Shown: positions 6,942-14,764 of the stretch, in pieces
Layout of the letters: each line of letters starts with the position of its first letter
How positions within the stretch are numbered: the first letter of the stretch is position 1
Source: Cryomorphaceae bacterium
Lineage (GTDB): Bacteria > Bacteroidota > Bacteroidia > Flavobacteriales > ECT2AJA-044
Assembly (NCBI GenBank): GCA_017798125.1
Contig: CP059070.1
Span: forward strand, 682,001-746,000
Direction: 5' to 3'
Length of the DNA stretch: 64,000 nt
Program-made: the position numbers and the translations under genes
Notes under the pieces: generated by a model
Databases searched by the model: none
The model's input: only the letters and a program-made list of their open reading frames with translations
Told to the model about the DNA's origin: nothing

Positions 6942-9482
6942 TTAATTATTTGCCTTGACCACGGTCACTCGCTCCGTTCCGGCGACCACGATATAAGTCC
7001 CCGAAGGCCATTCCGAGGTGTCCAAGACCGGATTCTGGCCCTCGAACACGACGCGGCCCTGGAGGTCGTAGACTTGTATCATCGTGCCGTTAGGCACTTC
7101 GACTGTCAATTGATCCGTAAACGGATTCGGGAAAGCCTGCGCCTGCGGCGCGATGTCTTCCTCCAAGCCAATATTCGACGGTATCAGCATATCGCGCTGA
7201 TACGCTCCGTTTCCATGGGTGGCCAAGCGCAATTTCCGGTTCGGCTCACTGACAATCAAATCCATGGCGATGATGGCCTCCGGTAATCCCAAATCAAATG
7301 GATTCCATGTGGCCCCGTAATCCTCACTGACATAAATACCGAGGTCGTTCCCCACGTAAATCACCTGGGGGTAATCCGGGTCGACCGCGATGGCACTGGT
7401 CGGGAGATCGGGAAGGGTTCCGCTGATGTCTGTCCACGTCTGACCAAAATCAGTCGTCTTGAACACATGGCCCGTACCAAAACCCGAATAAGTTACATAG
7501 GCCACCTGATCATTGGTAGGATCAAAAGCCAGGTCTGTAGGGTATCGATCGGGGAGGTTCGTCATGTTCGCCGTGCTCCATGAACCCGCTCCATCATCGG
7601 TGAAAAAGAGGTGATGCGGCCCATTAACCGGTCCCGTAGCGCATACAACAACCGTTTCATCTTGGGGACTGATGGCGATATCGGTGATGAAATTTCCGTC
7701 GAAAGAGTTATTTCCCGTCCCGGTCCAGGTCTGACCTCCGTCATAACTCAAGAAGATCCGTTCCCGTCCAGCATACAAGACATCGTGGTTGGTTGGGGCC
7801 ACCCGGAAAGGAGCAATAAAGGATACCTGTCCGTTTTGAGGCGGCGTGATGATACCCACCCAGTTGCCTGCAGGGTCTACGCGCGTGATGTTCAAAAACT
7901 GATAGCTGACCAAACGGTAGGGAACGCCGTCAAAGGGCAATCCGGAATACGATCCGTCGCCGCCGAGCAGTCTTTGCCAAGCAGGTGTACCCGTCCACAA
8001 GACCGTGCTGTTGTCCTGCAAGCCGCCCATGTACATCATGGTATCGACTGTTCCGACGCTCGTTCCGTTGTAGAACTGCGTGGTTTGCATTCCTCCGTTA
8101 ATCGATTCCATCGTGAATCCAATTCGGCGAAAGACTCCTCCATCTGTTCCGAAGTAAACCGTATCCGGATGATCGGGGTGATACTCTACTTCGTGAATAT
8201 CACTGTGGATGTAATTCGCTGGACCATCTGGCCCTCCAATAGGCGGTGTTCCTAAGACTAATCCGTTACTCGCCGCAGAGTATAAATTGGTTCCTCCGTC
8301 GGTCGAGAATCGGCATTCTACCCCCACCGCATAAAGGCTCATGCTATCCCTCGGGTGAACGGCCACATCGTGCGAGAACCAGCCTTGCCAAAGGGTATAG
8401 TCATCCGTACTCACAATGGTCCACGTTTGTCCGTGGTCTTCTGATTTACAAAGCCAAGAAGCCGTTCCACTGGTCTGATAGGTTTGACCAATGCTCGCGT
8501 AAATAATGCCAGGGCTACGTTCGTACAAATCCAGATGAATTTTTCCTCCAAAAGTGGACGGCAAACCACTGGTGCACTGTGTCCAAGTGCTTCCACCATC
8601 GTAACTGCGGTAAATGCCATGACCGGTACTGAAGAAGTTACCGTGGGCCGCGTAGAGGGTGTCCGTATCCTCGGGGTTCATCGCGAGGCTCATCGCCATC
8701 CGAATTCCATGAACTTGTGTCCAGTTGGCTCCCCCGTCCGTGGTTTTGTAAACCCCTTCGGACGTTGCGGCGTACACGATGTCCGGGTTGGTCGGGTGAA
8801 TGGCAATATCATTGACCCCACGCTCTTGATCGTAGGTCCAATCCAGGGCTTTTGCCCAGGTTTGACCACCGTCCGTTGACTTGAGGATACCTATACCATA
8901 CGACCCGCGGAAGGGTCTGAGAAAAGGGTCCAGCCCCGCACCACCGGGATTGTACACTTCACCGGTTCCGATGTACATGATGCTGGTATCACTGGGCGCT
9001 ATTTTAACGCTCGAGACCCCGAGCACCGGAAATCCTGTGGTCACGCGCTCCCAAGCAGCGGCGCCTTCTCCTCCCGTGCGGGTGCGCCAGAGTCCTCCCG
9101 AAGCGCTTCCCGCATAAATGGTGGTGGGATTCGCTCTATTGATTTCAAGAGCGAGGGTCCGGCCAGCTGTATTCCATGGGCCTAGGGCTTCCCACGGGTC
9201 CGTGGTGTTGTTTCTTTGGCCCTGACGGGCCGATGCCCGTTGTTCTTCCCGCTGCTCAAAGGCAGTCATCCATCCTGCCGTAGGCAGATCCTCATTCGGA
9301 TAGGCTCGTTGATAACTCCATTGCTGGAGGGCTTCAGCACTTCCTGGAATAGCCCCTTCGGGCCGATCGTAGTTTGTGGGTAAAAAATTAGGATCTGCTG
9401 GCTCAGCAGACGGGCGCGTCGTCACATAGCATACAGCAATGAGAGCGACGGCGGACAAGGAGATGAGTACCGTTCGTTTCAT
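6942..9482 (-). CDS. Secreted BNR/sortilin-like repeat protein with T9SS sorting domain
   Basis: The 846-residue protein has an N-terminal hydrophobic signal (VLISLSAVALIAVCYVTT). A long series of BNR/VPS10-type blade repeats follows, with repeated S-x-D-G-G-x-T-W motifs (STDGGQTWAK, TTDGGANWTQ, SYDGGSTWTQ, SEDHGQTWT), typical of a 10-bladed propeller. The C-terminal ~75 residues are a T9SS sorting domain (AQAFPNPFTDQLTVEVPNG ... GTYIVVAG). It is predicted to be exported; substrate or ligand is unknown. Five of the dispersed hairpin repeats lie in this gene (7081, 7139, 9218, 9272, 9352), three of them in the poorly conserved N-terminal region before the propeller. Confidence 0.88.
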   Translation of the reverse strand: MKRTVLISLSAVALIAVCYVTTRPSAEPADPNFLPTNYDRPEGAIPGSAEALQQWSYQRAYPNEDLPTAGWMTAFEQREEQRASARQGQRNNTTDPWEALGPWNTAGRTLALEINRANPTTIYAGSASGGLWRTRTGGEGAAAWERVTTGFPVLGVSSVKIAPSDTSIMYIGTGEVYNPGGAGLDPFLRPFRGSYGIGILKSTDGGQTWAKALDWTYDQERGVNDIAIHPTNPDIVYAATSEGVYKTTDGGANWTQVHGIRMAMSLAMNPEDTDTLYAAHGNFFSTGHGIYRSYDGGSTWTQCTSGLPSTFGGKIHLDLYERSPGIIYASIGQTYQTSGTASWLCKSEDHGQTWTIVSTDDYTLWQGWFSHDVAVHPRDSMSLYAVGVECRFSTDGGTNLYSAASNGLVLGTPPIGGPDGPANYIHSDIHEVEYHPDHPDTVYFGTDGGVFRRIGFTMESINGGMQTTQFYNGTSVGTVDTMMYMGGLQDNSTVLWTGTPAWQRLLGGDGSYSGLPFDGVPYRLVSYQFLNITRVDPAGNWVGIITPPQNGQVSFIAPFRVAPTNHDVLYAGRERIFLSYDGGQTWTGTGNNSFDGNFITDIAISPQDETVVVCATGPVNGPHHLFFTDDGAGSWSTANMTNLPDRYPTDLAFDPTNDQVAYVTYSGFGTGHVFKTTDFGQTWTDISGTLPDLPTSAIAVDPDYPQVIYVGNDLGIYVSEDYGATWNPFDLGLPEAIIAMDLIVSEPNRKLRLATHGNGAYQRDMLIPSNIGLEEDIAPQAQAFPNPFTDQLTVEVPNGTMIQVYDLQGRVVFEGQNPVLDTSEWPSGTYIVVAGTERVTVVKANN
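7081..7097 (+). repeat. Dispersed hairpin element, GTTA loop
   Basis: ATC, stem GTGCC, loop GTTA, stem GGCAC; perfect stem, inside the BNR protein gene (antisense). Confidence 0.7.
7139..7154 (-). repeat. Dispersed hairpin element, GCA loop
   Basis: Minus strand: ATC, stem GCGCC, loop GCA, stem GGCGC; encodes part of DIAPQAQA in the BNR protein. Confidence 0.7.
9218..9236 (-). repeat. Dispersed hairpin element, GTCA loop
   Basis: Minus strand: GCATC, stem GGCCC, loop GTCA, stem GGGCC; encodes ASARQGQ in the BNR protein N-terminus. Confidence 0.75.
9272..9287 (+). repeat. Dispersed hairpin element, GTA loop
   Basis: ATC, stem CTGCC, loop GTA, stem GGCAG; perfect stem, antisense in the BNR gene. 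Confidence 0.75.
9352..9367 (-). repeat. Dispersed hairpin element, degenerate
   Basis: Minus strand: ATC, stem GGCCC, loop GAA, stem GGGGC; one stem mismatch. Confidence 0.4.
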
Positions 9483-9546
9483 AGCATCGTAGTTCGAGTC
9501 TATGAAGGTAACGAAATCGCCTCAAAAAGGGTTGAGTACCTGAGCC

Positions 9547-10470
9547 TTAGGAGAGTTGAATATCGAACTGAACCAGGTTGATGAATTCTTCCACGCGACG
9601 ATGGAGCTCTTCTCCATTCAAATCCAACAATCGCTCGGGGCCAAATTTCTCAACCGTAAAGCTCGCCAAGGCCGATCCGTAGATTACGGCGCGTTTCATG
9701 TTTGCAAAGCTCACGTCGCGCGTCTGCGCCAAGTACCCGATGAATCCTCCGGCAAAGGTGTCTCCCGCACCGGTTGGGTCAAATACCTCCTCTAAGGGCA
9801 AGGCTGGAGCGAAGAACACTTCGTTTTCATTAAACAACAAAGCACCGTGCTCCCCTTTCTTAATCACCAAGATTTTAGGACCCATTTCCATGATCTTCTT
9901 GGCTGATTTCACCAAAGAATAATCGTCGGCCAATTGACGGGCCTCTTCATCATTAATAATGAGTACATCCACGCGCTTGAGCACTTCTTTGAGGTCGTCC
10001 ATGAAGCTGTCCATCCAGAAGTTCATGGTGTCTAAAGCCACGAGCTTGGTGTTTCCGTTCAACTGATCCAAGACCTTGGTCTGCAAACTCGGCATGAGGT
10101 TTCCGAGCATGACAAATTCCGTGTCTTTATAGCTTTCAGGCAATACTGGATCAAAGTCTTCCAACACGTTGAGTTGAGTGTCCAATGTGTCTCGAGAATT
10201 CATGTCGATGTGGTACTTGCCTGCCCAGAAAAACGACTTGCGTCCTTCCAATTCTTGAAGACCTTCAAGATCGATCTTACGATCACGCATCCCCTGCAAA
10301 AAGTCTTGATCGTAATCCTCTCCTACGACAGAAACTAAACGAGTCGGAATATTGAATTGAGATGCAGCCATACTGAAGTACATCGCTGATCCACCAACGA
10401 TTTTATCCGTTTTGCCGAAAGGGGTTTCAATAGCATCGTACGCGACGGTTCCAACGACCAAAAGACTCAT
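9547..10470 (-). CDS. PfkB-family sugar/nucleoside kinase
   Basis: The 307-residue protein has the PfkB N-terminal GG motif (VGGSAMYFSMAASQFN near residue 28) and the C-terminal signature DPTGAGDTFAGGF near 232-244 with the catalytic Asp of GAGD. It phosphorylates a hydroxyl of a small sugar-like substrate with ATP in the cytoplasm. The subfamily (ribokinase-, adenosine- or other) cannot be fixed from motifs. A -7 box TACCTTTG lies at 10497-10504 on the minus strand, 26 bp before the ATG, divergent from tRNA-Asn. Confidence 0.85.
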   Translation of the reverse strand: MSLLVVGTVAYDAIETPFGKTDKIVGGSAMYFSMAASQFNIPTRLVSVVGEDYDQDFLQGMRDRKIDLEGLQELEGRKSFFWAGKYHIDMNSRDTLDTQLNVLEDFDPVLPESYKDTEFVMLGNLMPSLQTKVLDQLNGNTKLVALDTMNFWMDSFMDDLKEVLKRVDVLIINDEEARQLADDYSLVKSAKKIMEMGPKILVIKKGEHGALLFNENEVFFAPALPLEEVFDPTGAGDTFAGGFIGYLAQTRDVSFANMKRAVIYGSALASFTVEKFGPERLLDLNGEELHRRVEEFINLVQFDIQLS

Positions 10471-10496
10471 AATCGGAGCTTTAGAAATTTTGACGC

Positions 10497-10504
10497 AAAG
10501 GTAT
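10497..10504 (-). promoter_or_regulatory. -7 box of the pfkB-family gene
   Basis: TACCTTTG on the minus strand fits the Bacteroidota -7 consensus TAnnTTTG and lies 26 bp upstream of the kinase ATG. Confidence 0.55.
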
Positions 10505-10556
10505 TGCTTTCTTAGAAGACTAAACCGTATATTTGCCGTCCGATTTTAAGGAATAC

Positions 10557-10630
10557 TCCTCCTTAGCTCAGTTGGTTAGAGCATCTGACTGTTAATCAGA
10601 GGGTCCTTGGTTCGAGCCCAAGAGGAGGAG
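10557..10630 (+). tRNA. tRNA-Asn (GTT)
   Basis: A 74-nt cloverleaf: acceptor TCCTCCT pairs with AGGAGGA, D arm GCTC...GAGC, anticodon stem TCTGA/TCAGA around loop CTGTTAA (anticodon GTT), T arm CTTGG-TTCGAGC-CCAAG, discriminator G. CCA is not encoded. A strong terminator follows. Confidence 0.96.
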
Positions 10631-10638
10631 CAAAGCAA

Positions 10639-10665
10639 AAGGTCAGCATCACGCTGGCCTTTTTT
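10639..10665 (+). terminator. Terminator of tRNA-Asn
   Basis: AAGGTCAGC and GCTGGCCTT pair around the loop ATCAC and are followed by a run of T. It lies directly downstream of the tRNA. Confidence 0.85.
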
Positions 10666-10674
10666 CGTTTGGTA

Positions 10675-10908
10675 TTATTGGGCTAAACGACCGCGCATCT
10701 CGCGGAACAGTACGTAGAACAAATACACCCACGGCGCACCGTGGAGGAGGACGTCAAAATAGTCCATTGGGCCCATGCCTTCTCCTCCTCCAGCCAACCA
10801 TTTGATCTTTCCCCATATATGAGGTTCAGGGACAAATGGGGCTAATCCTAGCGTCAGGGCTGCTACCAGAGCCAAGGGTATTGAAGATGATTTTTTCGCA
10901 GTATTCAT
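10675..10908 (-). CDS. Small two-TM conserved protein
   Basis: About 77 residues from the second ATG (MNTAKKSSS). Helix 1 is near residues 8-25 (IPLALVAALTLGLAPFVP); then comes a conserved-looking segment PHIWGKIKWLAGGG with GMGPMDYFDVLLHGAP, and helix 2 near 58-70 (WVYLFYVLFREM). Short proteins with this PHIWGK...GM.PMD...HG pattern are common in Flavobacteriia but have no established function. It is convergent with tRNA-Asn, whose terminator separates them. Confidence 0.65.
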   Translation of the reverse strand: MNTAKKSSSIPLALVAALTLGLAPFVPEPHIWGKIKWLAGGGEGMGPMDYFDVLLHGAPWVYLFYVLFREMRGRLAQ

Positions 10909-10998
10909 AAGCACAAAAGTATAGGACGGAAAGCTCTTGCTTATGGACTTATATCACAGAAGCTTCTTTGTTCCATATTACAAGAGCTAGGATTGGGT

Positions 10999-11006
10999 TA
11001 ACTTTG
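10999..11006 (+). promoter_or_regulatory. -7 box abutting the PhyH start codon
   Basis: TAACTTTG matches TAnnTTTG and ends only 4 bp before the GTG at 11011, so transcription should begin at or very near the start codon (leaderless or near-leaderless message). Confidence 0.55.
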
Positions 11007-11010
11007 CGCC

Positions 11011-11976
11011 GTGGCCTTAAAGAAACATTTGGAAGAGTGGGCCCTCCGCCTCAAACCACTTCATTGGGGGTACAATCTCCTGAATCGAAATCGCATTCTG
11101 AGCGATAGAGCGACCTTTCGTCGCTATGGAGTTCATCGCCCCAGATGGTTCTCCATCAATGCCTCAACTTTTGCGAATAAGCCCGACCGTGAATGGTGGC
11201 CCGAGGTATCTGAATCACACATGACCTCAGCCTCAGACCCACTCGTTCAAAACCTTGTGGATCGGTATTCGAATGAAATTCGGTCGTGGACCGAAGAGGG
11301 TTATCTCGTGCTTCCAGGATTGTTGTCTGGGGAAAACGTGGAGATCGTCAATGATGAGATTGACCGATTACTTCAAAAAGAGGAGGTCGGCTTTAACCGT
11401 CAAGGGAACAAGATTATGTTCGCTTTGAGAAAATCTGAAGCCGTCCGAAAGGTGATTGACGAGAGCGGGCTTCATCCATTAATGGACCTTCTCATGGGGA
11501 AGGAAACCGCTCTTTTTCAATCCATCAACTTCTTGCGCGGAAGCGAACAAGGGACGCACTCCGACTCTATTCATATGAGCACTCATCCCAGGGGAGGACT
11601 CATTGCTGCCTGGATTGCTCTTGAGGATATTTCAGAAGAGAATGGGCCCTTACACTATTACCCCGGTTCCCATAAGCTGCCGTACATCGACAACGTCGAT
11701 TTCGGCAATGAAGGGAATGCGCTAATGCTGGGAGGTAAGCCCTACGCTGCCTATACCCAAGTCGTAAACGAAAGGATTGACCAAGCAGGATTGGAGAAGA
11801 AGATTTTTACACCGAAGAAAGGGGATGTGTTCATCTGGCACGCCAACCTCTTACACGGAGGAGAACCCATTGGTGATCCTAATTCCACCAGGAAAAGCAT
11901 GGTCCTACACTACTTCGCTCCAGACCACATTTGCTACCACGAAATCTCGCAGCGCCCGGCACTCAAGATGCTATAA
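11011..11976 (+). CDS. Phytanoyl-CoA dioxygenase (PhyH) family protein
   Basis: This 321-residue Fe(II)/2-oxoglutarate oxygenase has the facial triad in THSDSIHMS (His-x-Asp, near residues 186-188) and the distal His in IWHANLLHGG or SMVLHY (near 275-305), plus GPLHYYPGSHKLPY. PhyH proteins hydroxylate alkyl-CoA or other small substrates; the true substrate is unknown. The start is GTG, preceded almost directly by a TAACTTTG promoter box, and there is no better in-frame start nearby. Given the phytol-related cluster 3-6 kb away a role in phytanate breakdown is possible, but that is only inference. It overlaps the convergent YceI-like gene by 6 bp. Confidence 0.8.
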   Translation: MALKKHLEEWALRLKPLHWGYNLLNRNRILSDRATFRRYGVHRPRWFSINASTFANKPDREWWPEVSESHMTSASDPLVQNLVDRYSNEIRSWTEEGYLVLPGLLSGENVEIVNDEIDRLLQKEEVGFNRQGNKIMFALRKSEAVRKVIDESGLHPLMDLLMGKETALFQSINFLRGSEQGTHSDSIHMSTHPRGGLIAAWIALEDISEENGPLHYYPGSHKLPYIDNVDFGNEGNALMLGGKPYAAYTQVVNERIDQAGLEKKIFTPKKGDVFIWHANLLHGGEPIGDPNSTRKSMVLHYFAPDHICYHEISQRPALKML

Positions 11977-12549
11977 TTGCTCGAAGATAAAGTCGAATTC
12001 CACCTGCAGAGCGTCCTCGACCTTGACCAGCGGGACACTAGACCGCGCCTCTAGGCCAAACTCACACATGTTGACGGGCAAGGTGCCCTTCATGTTGAAG
12101 CCTTCGGATACGAGGCCCCGACGAACTTCGGAGGTGTATATTTTGGTCACACCTGCGATGGTGAATTCCGCCTCCAGCATTCCCCAGTCCATTTTACTGA
12201 CTTTATTGACTCTGGTCCTACGGAAACTCAGTAACCGAACTTGCATCACCGGGTGGTCTTCTTCACAGAGCGTTCTTTTAAAGTCGCTGTTTAAGACGAA
12301 ATTCCCGCAAGCGAACTTCTCTACTGGAAGATTAAAATCAAAGTTGCGAAAGACAAAGCGCTCAACTTGATCTTCATACTGAACCCGAACGGTATCGGCG
12401 AAGTACTCCCCTCCAATTTTGCACGAAAAATCCATGACGTTGGACGCTCCGTGCACCTCAACGTAGCTCGTCGGCTTGATGTAGAGTTCCTCCTCTCCTT
12501 TCCGGTAAGGCGATGGTAAAAGCAGTAAAAGGGAAAGGATCCAAAACAT
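11971..12549 (-). CDS. YceI-like secreted protein
   Basis: About 192 residues from the ATG at 12549, chosen because it opens a signal peptide (MFWILSLLLLLPSPYRKG) that an upstream ATG (12591) would bury. The body resembles YceI lipocalin-like barrels: VHGASNVMDFSCKIGG near the N-terminus, a set of antiparallel strands, and the closing GTLPVNMCEFGLEA. YceI proteins bind polyisoprenoids or similar lipids in the periplasm. It lies downstream of the porin and a second YceI protein (13963-14523) on the same strand, but a strong terminator at 12581-12618 separates them. Confidence 0.7.
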   Translation of the reverse strand: MFWILSLLLLLPSPYRKGEEELYIKPTSYVEVHGASNVMDFSCKIGGEYFADTVRVQYEDQVERFVFRNFDFNLPVEKFACGNFVLNSDFKRTLCEEDHPVMQVRLLSFRRTRVNKVSKMDWGMLEAEFTIAGVTKIYTSEVRRGLVSEGFNMKGTLPVNMCEFGLEARSSVPLVKVEDALQVEFDFIFEQL

Positions 12550-12580
12550 AGGGGTTCCGTTGGTTCCGGAAAAATAGAAA

Positions 12581-12618
12581 AACGGCCCCAAATTCTCGTG
12601 AAGAATCCTGGGGCCGTT
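12581..12618 (-). terminator. Terminator of the porin gene
   Basis: AACGGCCCCA and TGGGGCCGTT form a 10-bp stem whose loop can pair further (ATTCT/AGAAT). On the minus strand it ends in TTTTTCTATTTTT. It sits 20 bp past the porin stop. Confidence 0.85.
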
Positions 12619-12638
12619 GGTTTAGGTATATCTGTGTC

Positions 12639-13943
12639 TTAGAAGGCTACGACGGCTTCCGCCATTACCCCGTTAAAGGTTCCTTCGAAGTACTTGCTCG
12701 TATCGACTACATCGTTGTAGCTCTGGTTTACATAGGTCAGTTTGACCAAGATGTTCTTGGTCACAAACCATCCCGCACCAGCCTCTAGTCGGTTCACGGT
12801 AACGTCTTCGTCCGCTGCTACAATGGCATCTCGGTTACTCCCTGAGAACCCGGGGCCTGTAACCGTATTGAACCGCCCTCCGATGTAGAACTGCTCGCGT
12901 TCACCCAAGCGATAGAGAAGCTCTGCCAAAATCTGAGTATAGGAACGCGACTCGGTCTCTCCCGTGTTTTGACCACTAGCCACTTCATAGAAGGCAAAGA
13001 ATTCGAGTCCTTTGAACTTCACGAATGGAGTAATCTGAAATGCGGTCAGCTCGTTGCTCAACCCTGGGTTCACACGACCTGTGGTGAAGTCAGAACTTGC
13101 GCTTGCTCCAGGATCAGACATTACATAGTAGAATCGAGATCCGGCACGGTCTCCTCCGTACAGCGTATTGCGCGTTGAGCTTGGGCAGATGTAAGCGCTA
13201 CCTGTGAAGCGTAGACGTAGGTCGTCATTGACTTGACTGTCCCATCCGAGTTTCAACTGGAATGCAGGACCTCTCAAGTCATTTTCAGAAACGTTCCCTT
13301 GAATTTCCCCCGTAGTCATTCCGACAACCGCGAGAATTCCCGATGGCGACTGGAAGGTTACATCACCTCCAATTTCTGTAGCAAAGGCATCCATAATGGC
13401 ATTTCCTACAAAGGGATTGTACATCGCATTACCATTGTCGGTTCTCCGGAACTGCATATCCCCGTAGTTCACTTGGTAGTGTCCGACACGCAAGGTGAAA
13501 TAATCATCGAACCATCGGAGATTGTCACTTAAGAAGGTGAGTTTGTCAATCTGAATAAACCCTCCCTTTACCCATGCTTCCGGGTGGTGGCGAGAACTCA
13601 AATAGGTCACCAACTGAAGTCGAACTCCATCTTCCAATTGTACATCAATATTCAAGTTGGCTGTTGCCAAGTTAAATCCAGGTGCCAAGGCATAGAGTGT
13701 GGTATCTCCTCCGGCCAGGCCATTCTCATGACTCAGCAATTGCATTTGCTGGGTGAATGCACCTCCAATTCGAACCTTCAGGCCCTCGAAGCCCTCGTCC
13801 CAAGTGCGAGGAGTTTCAAAAACGTTTACCCCTCGTTGATCAGGATAGCGGAAATACTGAATGGGGGGCTGTTGTGCCCAAGCGGTTAGTCCGGTCAACA
13901 AAAAGACCACCGCAAGCAGCTTAGTTATTTGTGCAGATTTCAT
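12639..13943 (-). CDS. Outer-membrane porin-like beta-barrel
   Basis: About 434 residues from the ATG at 13943, where a signal peptide begins (MKSAQITKLLAVVFLLTGLTAWAQ). The rest is rich in alternating aromatic/polar strands (LRLQLVTYLSSRHHP, YFTLRVGHYQVNYGDMQF, LFFAFYEVASGQ) and ends VMAEAVVAF with a C-terminal Phe, as in outer-membrane barrels. It resembles phosphate-selective-type OprO/P porins; the substrate is unknown. It lies 20 bp downstream of the YceI gene at 13963-14523 and is probably co-transcribed, then stops at the terminator at 12581-12618. Confidence 0.78.
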   Translation of the reverse strand: MKSAQITKLLAVVFLLTGLTAWAQQPPIQYFRYPDQRGVNVFETPRTWDEGFEGLKVRIGGAFTQQMQLLSHENGLAGGDTTLYALAPGFNLATANLNIDVQLEDGVRLQLVTYLSSRHHPEAWVKGGFIQIDKLTFLSDNLRWFDDYFTLRVGHYQVNYGDMQFRRTDNGNAMYNPFVGNAIMDAFATEIGGDVTFQSPSGILAVVGMTTGEIQGNVSENDLRGPAFQLKLGWDSQVNDDLRLRFTGSAYICPSSTRNTLYGGDRAGSRFYYVMSDPGASASSDFTTGRVNPGLSNELTAFQITPFVKFKGLEFFAFYEVASGQNTGETESRSYTQILAELLYRLGEREQFYIGGRFNTVTGPGFSGSNRDAIVAADEDVTVNRLEAGAGWFVTKNILVKLTYVNQSYNDVVDTSKYFEGTFNGVMAEAVVAF

Positions 13944-13962
13944 GGTACTAGTGGTTTGTGGT

Positions 13963-14523
13963 TTAAAAAACAATGTCAAAATCAATGACTACATCTTCGC
14001 CTGTTTTGATGGTTCCCATCATGGCGGAAACGCGTTCAACACCGTAGTCCGGTGTGTGAATATCTTTCTTGCCTGAGAATACCCAGCGTTCTCCACTCCT
14101 TCGGCCTGTGGCCTCCAATGTTACTTCACGGGTGCTTCCTGCAATGGTCAGTTTTCCTTTGGCCTTTACAGCATACCCCTCTCCTTTTGATTGGATATCG
14201 ATGCTGCTGCTCTCAAATTGTACATTGGGGTGGTTGGGCTCGGACATGGCCTTGTAGGTGTTGTTATCCATGGCCGATTTTCCACTTTTCATTCCTTTCA
14301 CAACGATGGTGAATTGAAGGTCACTCATATCGGTCAATACGCCTTCCGACTCTGTGAGCACCACAGATCCATTAAACTGCTCGCAGTTCATGGTCCAATC
14401 GTGCAAGGTGCTGGTTCCGTGTACCAAAACCTCAGAACTGCCTTGAACAGGCATCTTTTCTTGCGCGACAACAAGGGAGGTAAGGAAGAGGAAGGAAATG
14501 AGTAGGGTGGGGTGTAGTTTCAT
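13963..14523 (-). CDS. YceI family protein
   Basis: 186 residues from the ATG at 14523 (MKLHPTLLISFLFLTSLVVAQ signal peptide). Typical YceI features are present: VHGTSTLHDWTMNCEQFNG at the start of the barrel, MKSGKSAMDNNTYKAM with NHPNVQFESSSI, KGKLTIAGSTREV, and a C-terminal GEDVVIDFDIVF. It is predicted to be a periplasmic lipid-binding lipocalin-like barrel. It precedes the porin by 20 bp, suggesting delivery or exchange of an isoprenoid or lipid with that barrel; this is inference. Confidence 0.85.
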   Translation of the reverse strand: MKLHPTLLISFLFLTSLVVAQEKMPVQGSSEVLVHGTSTLHDWTMNCEQFNGSVVLTESEGVLTDMSDLQFTIVVKGMKSGKSAMDNNTYKAMSEPNHPNVQFESSSIDIQSKGEGYAVKAKGKLTIAGSTREVTLEATGRRSGERWVFSGKKDIHTPDYGVERVSAMMGTIKTGEDVVIDFDIVF

Positions 14524-14640
14524 AGCATTTGAATTTGAAACCAAAGATATCAGGCATTAGGATGGGGAAATATGACGTTTATCAGGGTCCAAACCATAAA
14601 GGTTTGAGGTCCATCGAAATCTAAGGTCATCCCAAAAGAA

Positions 14641-14682
14641 ATCGGCTCCGAAGCGAGTTCCTCAAATCACTTCAGAGCCGAC
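14641..14682 (-). terminator. Terminator of the UbiA/methyltransferase pair
   Basis: ATCGGCTCCGAAG (14641-14653) pairs with CTTCAGAGCCGAC (14670-14682) with few mismatches. On the minus strand it is followed by TTTCTTTT. It lies about 80 bp past the UbiA stop. The rest of the gap 14524-14764 shows no reading frame. Confidence 0.7.
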
Positions 14683-14764
14683 CAGCAAACAAAAAACTAC
14701 CCTCAAATAGTTAATTCAAAGAAAGTCATATAGCTCAGCTCAAAATATGATGATTGTCATGTTT

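Noticed and set aside
9676-9690. CCGTA-GAT-TACGG hairpin in the PfkB gene
   Set aside because: Shares GTAG letters only by chance; stem and flank do not match.
14104-14115. GGCC-TGTG-GGCC-like hairpin in the YceI gene
   Set aside because: No ATC flank and the loop differs; not counted in the family.
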